From Diabrotica undecimpunctata (Eukaryota > Arthropoda > Insecta > Coleoptera > Chrysomelidae): 64,000 bases of DNA. The position numbers and the translations under genes are program-made. The DNA lies in contig NC_092804.1 in the NCBI RefSeq assembly GCF_040954645.1, positions 145,647,108 through 145,711,107 of the forward strand, given 5' to 3'. The notes under the pieces are model-generated. The model did not search any database. It had not been told where the DNA came from and worked only from the letters and a program-made list of their open reading frames with translations. Positions 53,988-64,000 of this stretch are shown here, one piece after another. Numbering within the stretch: position 1 is the first letter of the stretch; each line of letters begins with the position of its first letter.

Positions 53988-54660
53988 CATCAGTTGGCGC
54001 TACAGCCCTTCGTGAGCCTTGGCCTGCTTCAAAACATTCTTCCATCCTTTCCTATGGAGTGTCTGTCTTCTCCAGCCCCTCACTCCAATCTCCCTCAGAT
54101 CTTCCTGTACATCGTCCAGATATCTGAGTTTAGGTCGCCCCCTTCTTCTTCTTTCAACCGGCCTGTTTAGCATAGTTATTTTAGTGGGATCACTCTCATC
54201 CATCCGCATAACGTGGCCCACCCACCTTAGGCGGTTTATTTTGATGGTCTTCACAATATCTGCATCACCAAAAAGTCTATAGAGTTCAAAGTTATATCGC
54301 CTTCTCCACAGACCCTGTTCGTTTACTCCGCCATATATGGTCCTCAATACTTTTCTTTCAAAGACTCGCAGTAACTCTTTATCTCGGGTCGTCATTGCCC
54401 ATGTTTCCGATCCGTGTGTGAGCACTGGGCGTATTATTGTTTTATAAAGTTTGCACTTTGTTGCTATTGACATACTTCTCGCTCTTAGTTGAGGGCCCAG
54501 GCCAAAATAACAGCGGTTAGCCACGCATATTCTTTTTTTTATCTCGTTGGATGTGTTATTTTTGTAGTCTACCAGTGATCCTAAGTAGCAGAATTCTTCT
54601 ACCATTTCTATCGTTTCGTCGTTTCGTGTTGCACCTCTAAGTTATTTTGTTGAATTCTTG
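53988..54660 (-). mobile_element. 5'-truncated LINE insertion inside the transposase gene
   Basis: 673 bp. Frame 54605-54000 is open for 201 codons: MVEEFCYLGSLVDYKNNTS, YKTIIRPVLTHGSETWAMT, RVFERKVLRTIYGGV, RLRWVGHVMRMDESDPTKI and RRRRGRPKLRYLDDVQEDL, the RT thumb to C-terminal domain of an RTE/CR1-like element. It ends G-L-stop followed by AGCGCCAACTGATGATG. Perfect 14-bp duplications on both sides and an intact reading frame suggest a fairly recent insertion. Confidence 0.88.
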
Positions 54661-54674
54661 ATTTTTTTAAACAT
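54661..54674. repeat. Target-site duplication (14 bp), right copy
   Basis: Same 14 bases as 53974-53987. Removing the LINE and one copy rejoins the transposase frame (M-G-E-M-F-K-K-M). Confidence 0.88.
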
Positions 54675-55289
54675 TTCCCCCATTTTCTTAACATTGAGTT
54701 CTTCGGGTAAATATTTCTTCTGAGAGTCGTTGGTACTGTAATGACTGTCTCTGCTTTTAAATGATGATATATGCTCTTTTATTTTATTACAAGTATCATC
54801 ACACAGTTTTAAGGATCTGTTTAAGTGTTTTCCTCTTTTGTTGATTGGAGGCATGCCGGTATTTTTAAAGATGTGAGTAAATAGTCAATTCTACGTTTTG
54901 TGATATCGTTTAAAGCTACAAACTTATCTCGACAAACTGCTACTTCATTAAGTTTGTTTTCATGTAAATATCTAATCTTATAAAGAGCAATAACATCTCT
55001 TAAACGAGCATTTTCTTCGTCCATCCGAGGACGTCTATTCTTAACGGGAATAATACTAATGAGTCCACATACATAGAAGTTTTGTTTATCGGTAGACTCC
55101 AAAAGATGGAGTTTCGTATTATTAGCTGTGTTGGGAAAATTTGAAGTCTAAGGTTGACGTTCTGAAAATTTGAAAGATAAGTGACGTCACTTTATATAAA
55201 TTATGACGTGCAACGTTTTTACTTTGAAAAATGGTATATAAAAATATCTCACTATTTTAAAACAGTTTTACGCATTATAATTATTAATG

Positions 55290-55480
55290 TAATTGTAATT
55301 ACGCATTATATGGCCCAGGTAATTTAGTTCGTGACGTTTTGTGATTATGACTAGTTCGCGGTCTTTGCCCATTTTGTGTAGAACTTCTTCGTTTATAACT
55401 TTGTCTAATCTAGAAAATCCTCAGCATCTATAGCACCACATTTCAAATGTTTTGAGTCTCTTCAGTTCAGTTTCATATTT
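55290..55480 (-). mobile_element. LINE family A C-terminal fragment
   Basis: - strand frames give K-R-L-K-T-F-E-M-W-C-Y-R, F-S-R-L-D-K-V-I-N-E-E-V-L and H-K-M-G-K-D-R-E-L, the block before the G-H-V motif in family A. Confidence 0.65.
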
Positions 55481-57376
<1,896 letters not shown>

Positions 57377-57411
57377 AAGAAAAGAAATTTAATCTTTGCA
57401 GATTAGTTAAA

Positions 57412-57475
57412 TAGTAAACTCTTAAATATTGGGGAATTCTGCAAGAATTGCAGATTTCCCCAATATTTAAGAGTT

Positions 57476-57480
<5 letters not shown>
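57412..57480. repeat. Small hairpin, 24-bp arms
   Basis: Arms 57412-57435 and 57457-57480 are complementary (TAGTAAACTCTTAAATATTG in the left arm), with a 21-nt loop. (TA)n lies directly on the right and 40 bp away on the left. Confidence 0.85.

Positions 57481-57546
<66 letters not shown>
57481..57546. repeat. (TA)n array
   Basis: Between the hairpin and the DNA transposon that starts at 57547. Confidence 0.97.
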
Positions 57547-57550
<4 letters not shown>

Positions 57551-57965
57551 GGGTCGTCAGGGGAAAAAACCAGGTAAGTCAATTTTTTTCAATATTGAGT
57601 TATCGGCTGTATTCGGTACACAGTGAACATATGTATCTTTCAAAAGTCCGAAACTTGGAAAAATACAAGTAACTCACAAGATACAAGATATACAGAGCCA
57701 AAGTTTTGATATAAGGGAAAAAAAGCAGGTAAGTCAAGTGAAACGGGAAAAGAACCAGGCAAGTCAACAACTTCACTCGACTCTGCCGTCGCGCGATGGC
57801 TACGTTATCGATATCTGCGAACGCATCAGTCATCAGTGCATTGCTACAGTTTGTAACGGTCGCATCGAGATTAGTTTGTAAATAATAATATTATCGCTAT
57901 GTCAAGCTCGGAGTTATACAACCAAGTTATATAGTGAGCCAAAAACGAGGAAGAAAACCGGTCGG

Positions 57966-59716
57966 ATGTCTGAGGTAAATAAAAAGTTAAGACTTGCGAC
58001 ACATGAAGCTGGTCCTGCTTGCCATTGTAAAAGATATAAATGTTATGATGTAACTTCTGAATACAATAGAAAAAAGATATTAAGTTACTTTAATCAACTA
58101 CCGTCTCATAATGAGCAAAACATGTACTTGACTGGATTAATCACCGTGATACCTGTGCACAGAGAAGACCTCGACATTGTGAAGAGGAGGCAAAGTTACG
58201 AGAAGCTAGTTTTGCCTACAGAGTTCGAATAACTGAAGACAACGGAGAAGTGGTAGATATTGATATATGTGCAAAAGCGTTTTGCTCATTTCATGGAATC
58301 AGTAAAAATAAACTTAGCTATCTACAGCAAAGTTTGAAATCGACAGGTTCTACACCTATGGATAAAAGGGGTAAGCATTCCAAAAAACACAGACAGCTCA
58401 ATGAGGTCACTGCTGCTTTAATTGATAGTCATATTAACAGTTTCAAAGGTCGCCAGAGTCACTATAGTCTTAAGGACTCAACCAAAACTTACTTACCAGA
58501 CAGTCTTAACATAAGGAAAAGTACAACCTTTTTAAAGAATTACATCCTGCTGCAGTTGTATCCTACGACACTTACAGGGTAATTTTTAACACAAAATTCA
58601 ATATTTCTTTTGGATATCCGCTTTCGGATACTTGTGCAGTGTGTGATGAATATACAGCAAAGGTTAAAGCTTTGTTTGTGAAAAAAGATGCACAGTAGAT
58701 TCATCAGCTAACAGTAATGAATACTCTTTATAAAAAAACGCGCAGAGACTTTTTATAACCTCAAAAAGAAATCAAAAATTGAAGCAAGACAAAATAAGAA
58801 AAAAGAAGCCATATGCGTAGATTTTGCCAAAAATAACTCCTTGCCGAATATAGCGACCAACGACGTTTATTACAAACGACAACTTGCTATGTATTCTTTT
58901 AATGTTCATGTTCTGTCAACTGGTGAATCCTTTTTTTACGTGTATCATGAAGCTATTGCTAAAACAGGACCGAATGAAGTGGCTTCATTTCTATTTCACT
59001 TCATTATGAATTATTTGGACGATGAAGTAGAAGAATTGGAAATTTTTTTCGATTCTGCAGGAGGACAGAACAAAAATTACATCATATTTAAATTTATTCA
59101 CTATATCACGAACAATAAAGTTCATGGCCTTACGGATATCAAAATTACATTTTCTATTCGTGGAAACTCCTACTTGGAGTGTGATAAAAACGTTGGTTTG
59201 TGGAATACAAAAACGTTGATGGAAACACCTAAGGAATTCGAAGAAATGGTGAAATTATCACGGACGAAACCATCCCCATTTACTGTAATCAGTGTTTCTC
59301 AAACAATTGTGCTGGATTGGAAGAAAATTTTGGAATTAAAGTACATTGCTAAATGACCGTTTAAAATACAGCCATCAGATTTATACATTGTTCAAACAAT
59401 CATAACCGTTTGATAGAATATCGCACCACATACAATGGACCAATATTCACTGGCATTATAAGGTTACCACGGCATTGTCTGTTATCATTAGAAGGGTTGT
59501 TTGAACTCCCCCCTCCAGCATACAATGGTATGTACTTATAATAAAAATAATTTGACTGAATTAACCATTACAAGTTTTCTAACAAATTTCTATACAATAG
59601 TATTCTTTCCAGGCCTCCTGCCAATTTCGAGTGCAAAATTTAAAGATTTGCAAACCCTAATGAAGTTTTGTGCGCCCGCTACTGTCGAATTCTTTCATCA
59701 ACTACCCCATGATTAA
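57966..59716 (+). pseudogene. DUF7869-like transposase-type protein, several frame breaks
   Basis: Parts in order: 57966-58180 (HEAGPACHCKRYKCYDV with a C-x-C/H cluster; MYLTGLITVIPVHRED), 58210-58530 (AFCSFHGISKNKLSYLQQSL, MDKRGKHSKKHRQLNEV, SFKGRQSHYSLKDSTKTYLP), and 58540-58700 (FNISFGYPLSDTCAVCDEY). Then 58841-59356 (FNVHVLSTGESFFYVYHEAI, LEIFFDSAGGQNKNYIIF, FSIRGNSYLECDKNVG), 59400-59527 (NHNRLIEYRTTYNGP), an intron, and a last exon 59613-59716 (LLPISSAKFKDLQTLMKFC). Frame breaks lie near 58180, 58520, 58735 and 59270, with a stop at 58697. All blocks align with the 52745-55102 protein. DSAGGQNKN is the strongest signature. Predicted DNA-cutting role is inference from the TIR context. 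Confidence 0.78.
59528..59612 (+). other. Predicted 85-bp intron in the transposase gene
   Basis: AATG|GTATGT ... TTTCCAG|GCCTCC, phase 1. Position matches the intron at 52847-52902. Confidence 0.75.
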
Positions 59717-60048
59717 GTAAATGTAAGTTAACATAATAATATTTATACGTAATCACATTCTGTCAATCACAATAATTATTTTTTGCTTTATTTTTATTTA
59801 CTTATTAATATGCGTGTTATTTTCAGGTTGGACACTTTCATGGTTTTTGGGAGACTCCAGTGATCTGACAACACCCTTTGGGTTTTTTCTATTTTATTTA
59901 CTTTTTTGACACATAAAAGTGCAGTTATTTGTATAACTTACTCCGGTATTAGTATTTATGCGTATTCTGTATGGTTTTGAACATTAAAAATGTTTTTTCT
60001 CAGTTTTGGCAAAAATTGACTTACCTGGTTTTTTCCCCTGACCCTTCA

Positions 60049-60055
60049 TATATAT

Positions 60056-60134
<79 letters not shown>

Positions 60135-60163
60135 TATATATATTTATATATATATATATATAT

Positions 60164-60223
<60 letters not shown>

Positions 60224-60228
60224 TATAT

Positions 60229-60267
<39 letters not shown>
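60049..60267. repeat. (TA)n array, about 220 bp, interrupted
   Basis: Begins at the CCCTTCA terminus of the transposon. Contains short slips (TAGATA, TTATATA, TACATGTATA). Confidence 0.97.
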
Positions 60268-60268
<1 letters not shown>

Positions 60269-60983
60269 AAAAAATACAATTACTTTTCTCTGAACAGTTT
60301 ATTACAAAACATAGATCAAAGATTTATTATTTTGAAACGTTGACCTTTTTATTTGACACGTTTATCATTATTACTATAATAACTTTTTTGATGTTAAGTA
60401 ACGTGACGTTGTATTTACATTACTACAAAGAGTTGGGATTTACTTGATTTGTAAAATTACAATTCATGGAAAAGAAAGCACGACAAGTTTTTAAAATGTA
60501 TCTGTAAAACTATTATATATGAGTCAATAATTATTATATTTACTATCTTAATAAATAAAAATGATTATTTAAAATCTTGTATTTGTAAAGCTTTTTTCGT
60601 TTATTACCCGAAAATAAATCTAGAAAAGTAAAATACTAAAGAACATTTTTTGATTTAAAAATATTACAGAAACGAGAATATTTTAACTTTGACTGCTTTG
60701 ACATTATTTTAACTTTTAGAAAAGTTGTTTATGGATCGAAATAAGTAGCTCACCCAACCTAGAACTACTAAATAAGGACTCTTAAAAATTTTCTTCCTGA
60801 TTTTCATTTGTGGGATTTTTGATTTATAATAAAAATGTCAACAGGTTTTTGGTTTCCTTGCGTATCCGTCGGACAATTACACTAATATATTTTCATAGTG
60901 TGTCTGTCATAATAGAAGGGCTTATGATTTAGACATGGTTAAACATATCTTTTATTTTTGTGCGCTGGCACTATGATGCTTTT
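60268..60983. other. Intergenic DNA; nothing recognised
   Basis: AT-rich. No coding match. Confidence 0.4.
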
Positions 60984-62140
60984 CCACAACGGCGGCTCGT
61001 AACTTTAGAGACAAGGTCGGCAAGGTATTTTTTGTCTCCTCAGATAGGTATACCGTCTAATAAAGACTTCAGACATCATAGGAGCTTTTTTGTATTCTTT
61101 TTTGTTTTTTTTTTGTTTTTTTCCTATAAATTTAGAATCTAAACATGTTTATAAATTAACTCTAGTCTACGTTGTTTGGAAGTAGCAAAATGGGTTATAA
61201 CGTCATCGTAAAATTTATTAGAGTTTTGGAGAGATTTTAAAAGTTTTTTTTTATTGACATTTGAGACAAGCTTGACATTCTCTCTTGTTTCATGGTGTTT
61301 CAACAATACGTTTTAATTCTTTTGAGACAAGAGAAATCTCGTTCATTTGAGGCAGACGTTGGTGGTAATGAGAGAATTAATGACAATAATTTATTAATTT
61401 CGGTAACAGTTGGTTGTAATAAATTGCAGTATATAAAATTATACATATCTTGTAACTTATCCCACATTCCGGAAATATTTGGATCAGCATATAAAACTTT
61501 TAATTCATTTTCTAATTTTATTTTATTAATGAATGATAAATAATTTTTAATTAACCTGTCTAATAAATATCTTGGAAATTCTTTGGCGTAACTTTTAAAT
61601 TTTGAATCGTTAAAGATGTCAAAAATTTGCAAATCTTCAAAATTCGAAAAACGAGTATCTATTTGCATAATAATAGTATCCAAAATTTTAAAATATACCC
61701 TTTTCTCGAGATCTGTTTCTGTGTCATGCCTTTGTCTTTTTTTGGGGGTTCGGAAATATCAAGCGAGTCCAAAACGTCACTGCGTATATACTGGAAATTA
61801 CTATTATTACGAAAATCTCTGAGATTTTGCACCAGTTTTGTTATTCTATGTTTGGAATAAATAATGTCAGTTAACTGATTTTGAACAACATTGAATATCA
61901 AATCGGTTTGGGTAAACATTTTCTTAAAAATATTTAAATGTATGTTAAAAGAGTAATCATTTAATAAAGTTTTCAAACCGATTCCATCACGGATCTAGAT
62001 ATCATCTATCGTCTTTCAAAATCATCGCATTCAATAATAAAATCAAAAACTTCCAAAAGCTGTTCACGAAAATCTGCTACACTGAAAACTATTCGAGATT
62101 TAAAATTCCATCGCGTCTGACAAACTGTTGGCATTTTTTT
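60984..62140 (-). mobile_element. hAT transposon remnant
   Basis: The left border reads CAACGGCGGCTCGTAACTTT, like the CAGxGGCGG termini of hAT elements. The - strand encodes the hAT dimerisation region at 61683-61300: LLSLILSLPPTSASNERDFS and C-L-K-R-I-K-T, and upstream (62120-61990) VCQTRWNFKSRIVFSVADF. Frames are broken and the N-terminal half is missing after about 62140, where LINE sequence starts. Dead copy. Confidence 0.8.
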
Positions 62141-62159
62141 TTTAAACAAACCGTCTTAG

Positions 62160-62640
62160 TCCGTTTAGATGAGCTTGAGAAAAATGAAGCAAATCCTCTT
62201 AAACTGGCAAAAAAACGACATTCTTGTCGTTGGTGAAATGGTGAATGGTGAAATATTTTCTGATCCAGAGGAGGCAGTAGTCTTTAAAGAGCTTAATACC
62301 TCCTTAACCAATACAGTAGAGATGTCAATTGTTGATAAACTTTGTCAGTAGGAGTAACATCTGAAAACATATCATCCGTGTCAACTGCAAATGCACTGGA
62401 AAATGTTTCGGCAAATAATTCACAAACCTCTTCTTTTAAACATATTTTACCATTAGATTTTTCCAATAACGGTATACCAGTTTTTGTACAGAATTTTGAT
62501 CTCAAGTATTTGTGAAACGCTTTGATACCTCTGGAACTACCTCTGTTTTAATAGTTACTTCTCGATAATCTTAACTCTTTTCCCAGCATATTGGAAAATT
62601 GTTTATGAATACGTATATTTTCCTCAGATGGATTTTTCCT
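62160..62640 (-). mobile_element. LINE pre-RT fragment
   Basis: - strand frame 62505-62293 reads KFCTKTGIPLLEKSNGKICL and EEVCELFAETFSSAFAVD, the pre-RT x-L-x-x-x-x-G-x...F-x-S-V-F block of CR1/jockey-like elements, followed by L-K-T-T-A-S-S-G-S-E-N-I. Clade uncertain. Confidence 0.6.
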
Positions 62641-63329
62641 GGGCCTTTTCAATAAAATAAAAGTTTCAACATTGAACATTATGCCAAGACAAATAGGATT
62701 TTGACTCATCTTTATGCAACAGTCAATGATTATTGAAAGGCGTATATAGAAAAATAAATAAACAACGAATTTAAAAATATCTAATAATGGGAATAACTTA
62801 AAATTAGGTAATTTTTGTTATTTTTGTTATCTGAAAACAAATATAAATGAATCAGACATATCTGTGGCTTTTTGGGTATCAATTACGGACATTCAAAAAT
62901 CCCTTCGAATAATTCGTTTATCAATATTCCAGGAAATTGGATCATTATTATGAACAGGAAATTATTAATGTATCAGTTCCCTATCTCTTTATTATTGCTG
63001 TGATGTTGAGATCATTGTTTAAGTCACAACCAATTAAAACAGAAAATAATGATTTGCACGATATTTTCGACATATCGCAACAACATTTTTAGTCTATGTT
63101 TCTAGGTACTACAGAAAACCCTATAAAAAATTGTAGATTCATTGGTAGTTATAAAGACGTTTACTTCTAAAACAATAAATAAAACTAATGATTTTTTCTA
63201 CGTTCGTGTAGCGTTTTTGAATTATATAATATATATAATTTAGCTTACCAGACCTAGAAGGCTCATAGCTTGGTTTACTTTTTTCATTTTGATTTTTCAA
63301 TTATTTCCTGTTTGCTGGCTACTTTATTT
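62641..63329. other. Intergenic DNA; nothing recognised
   Basis: No gene or repeat identified. Confidence 0.4.
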
Positions 63330-63960
63330 TTCAAATTTAAGATTTTAAGTTCTTCTATGTATTTTTCAACATCATTTTCCATCTGATTTTCGGCCTACCT
63401 TTCTTCTTCTTTTCTCCTATTCCTCCTGTTATGATTCTTTTGGGTAGTCTCGTGTTTGGTATCCTTTGGATATTTCCCAACAATCTCATTCTTTGTGATT
63501 TTATGATCCCTATGATATTTGGTTCTCCATACTTCTTCTCTAGTTCTACGGTCTTTTATCCACATTCCATTCCACAGCTTTCCTCCAAATATTTTACTGA
63601 GGACTTTTCTTTTCCCCCCTTAGAGCTTAACTCGTTCGGATTTGTTCATCGTCCGTTTTTTACTGGCATATTATAATGCTTAGAATCTCTTTCCACATAT
63701 TTGGTTTCCTAGTGAATGCCGCTCCCAGAATCTTTCTATTTGTTCAAATTTATATATTTTTCCTTCTGTAATTATTGTCAGGTATTGTTCTTATATGCAT
63801 TTTTGTTCAGTCTATTCCATATATTTGGTCTTTTCTTCGTTTATGTATATCGCTTTTTATGTAGTATTTATTTTAATTCTTGTTTACGTCTTTCTATCAG
63901 TATTATGTCATCAGTACTATGCTAGGCATTGGTATTTTCGTTGATATAAAACAATAATGT
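63330..63960 (-). mobile_element. LINE C-terminal fragment
   Basis: - strand reads RMRLLGNIQRIPNTRLPKRI and K-K-K-G-R-P-K-I-R-W-K, with V-L-S-K-I-F-G-G-K upstream near 63590: the usual C-terminal LINE blocks. Broken by a few frame changes; it may continue past the right edge. Confidence 0.7.
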
Positions 63961-64000
63961 CGCGCATATTAGATATAAGTTGAGAATATGGGCTGGATCT

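Larger units (their letters stand above)
52745..55102 (-). pseudogene. DUF7869-like transposase-type protein, broken by LINE and frameshifts
   Basis: Order of readable parts: 55102-54821 (VCGLISIIPVKNRRPRMDEE; D-K-F-V-A-L-N-D-I), 54854-54661 (NKRGKHLNRSLKLCDDTCNK, SSFKSRDSHYSTNDS, K-Y-L-P-E-E-L-N), the LINE gap, then 53973-53620 (FNIAFGYSRTDTCSICDEY, with a C-x2-C pair; later C-I-D-F-G-K). Next come 53550-53200 (FNVHVLSNSRSIFYVYPETI, LELFCDSCGRQNKNYTMFG, FPIRGHSYMKNDKTMG), 53209-52903, and after a 56-bp intron a last exon (I-P-I-S-A-Q-K-F-A-N-L-Q) to about 52745. The Asp in CDSCGRQNKN and the D in CIDFG are candidate catalytic residues (inference). Frameshifts occur near 53560 and 53190. The DUF7869 name is from memory of insect proteins with this motif. 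Confidence 0.78.
51780..55235 (-). mobile_element. DNA transposon of the DUF7869-like (DSxGxQNKN) class, 3.46 kb including a LINE insertion
   Basis: Inverted ends AGAATTTTTTATATAAAAAT...TTGCACGTCA (left) and its mirrored version at 55200-55235. The element runs leftward: transposase-like frames from 55102 to 52750. It was interrupted by a 673-bp LINE (53988-54660). The MITE at 16791-17683 carries both ends of this element, which fixes the borders. TATA is found next to the right end and ATAT next to the left end, consistent with TA-rich insertion sites. Confidence 0.85.
57547..60048 (+). mobile_element. DNA transposon of the DUF7869-like class, second lineage, 2.5 kb, both ends present
   Basis: Terminal inverted repeats TGAAGGGTC...AGGGGAAAAAACCAGG and the exact complement at the right (about 38 bp, with a 3-bp GTC duplication in the left end). 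Subterminal copies of the GGGAAAARNCAGGYAAGTCAA motif lie at 57715-57737 and 57745-57767 in the same direction as the left end. The single gene runs rightward with one intron. It is flanked on both sides by long (TA)n arrays. The TIRs are unrelated to those of the 51780-55235 element although the proteins are homologous. Confidence 0.88.

Noticed and set aside
54000..54605. 201-codon frame as a host gene
   Set aside because: It is the C-terminal RT domain of a 5'-truncated LINE with clear 14-bp target duplications.

Overview
The window looks like an AT-rich, repeat-dense stretch of an insect nuclear genome. The evidence is small eukaryotic exons with gt/ag junctions and long introns, a secreted GH18 chitinase-like gene pair, many non-LTR (LINE) fragments, Ty3/gypsy remnants, mariner, hAT and IS630-like DNA transposons, and very long (TA)n arrays. 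A beetle is plausible, but I cannot prove the order from sequence alone. I see no bacterial operons, rRNA, tRNA or CRISPR arrays.

Only two host genes can be supported. They are paralogous GH18 chitinase-like genes arranged head to head. The + strand gene is complete in seven exons (22276-47596, 368 codons plus stop): signal peptide exon, five internal exons, and a last exon followed by AATAAA signals. The - strand gene starts at 19512; exons 1-4 are present (19512, 11802, 2717 and 668, reading leftward) and the rest lies beyond the left edge. Exon lengths of the two genes are identical for exons 1-4 (76, 159, 212, 119 nt), with matching phases. Their promoters and first exons lie in an inverted repeat (about 19411-19859 and 21312-22382). 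The right arm was later split by a 610-bp TIR element that carries a THAP-like zinc-finger remnant.

The introns are full of mobile elements. 0-13.4 kb: LINE fragments, a gypsy pol piece, an IS630-like transposase remnant and a gypsy gag/protease piece. 13.6-19.2 kb: a chain of elements separated by (TA)n arrays (decayed mariner, 98 percent identical foldback, MITE, LTR fragment). 19.8-21.3 kb: a LINE RNase H fragment between the inverted arms. 26.9-29.1 kb: a well-preserved mariner with long TIRs. 32.7-38.9 kb: a gypsy-type LTR retrotransposon inserted in a (TA)n array and itself carrying a MITE. 40-46.8 kb: stacked LINE fragments.

Downstream of the + gene (47.6-64 kb) no host gene is recognised. 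This part holds an RTE-like LINE with a (GA)n expansion in its reading frame and two DNA transposons of an unusual class (51780-55235 and 57547-60048). Their proteins carry a D-S-x-G-x-Q-N-K-N motif that I associate with the DUF7869 family, and they share an intron at the same place near the 3' end although their TIRs differ. A hAT remnant and more LINE pieces follow. The 893-bp MITE at 16791-17683 is a deletion derivative of the first of these two elements. This two-lineage transposon group, with its TIRs, subterminal repeats, MITE and repeated association with (TA)n arrays, is the best candidate here for a poorly described system.
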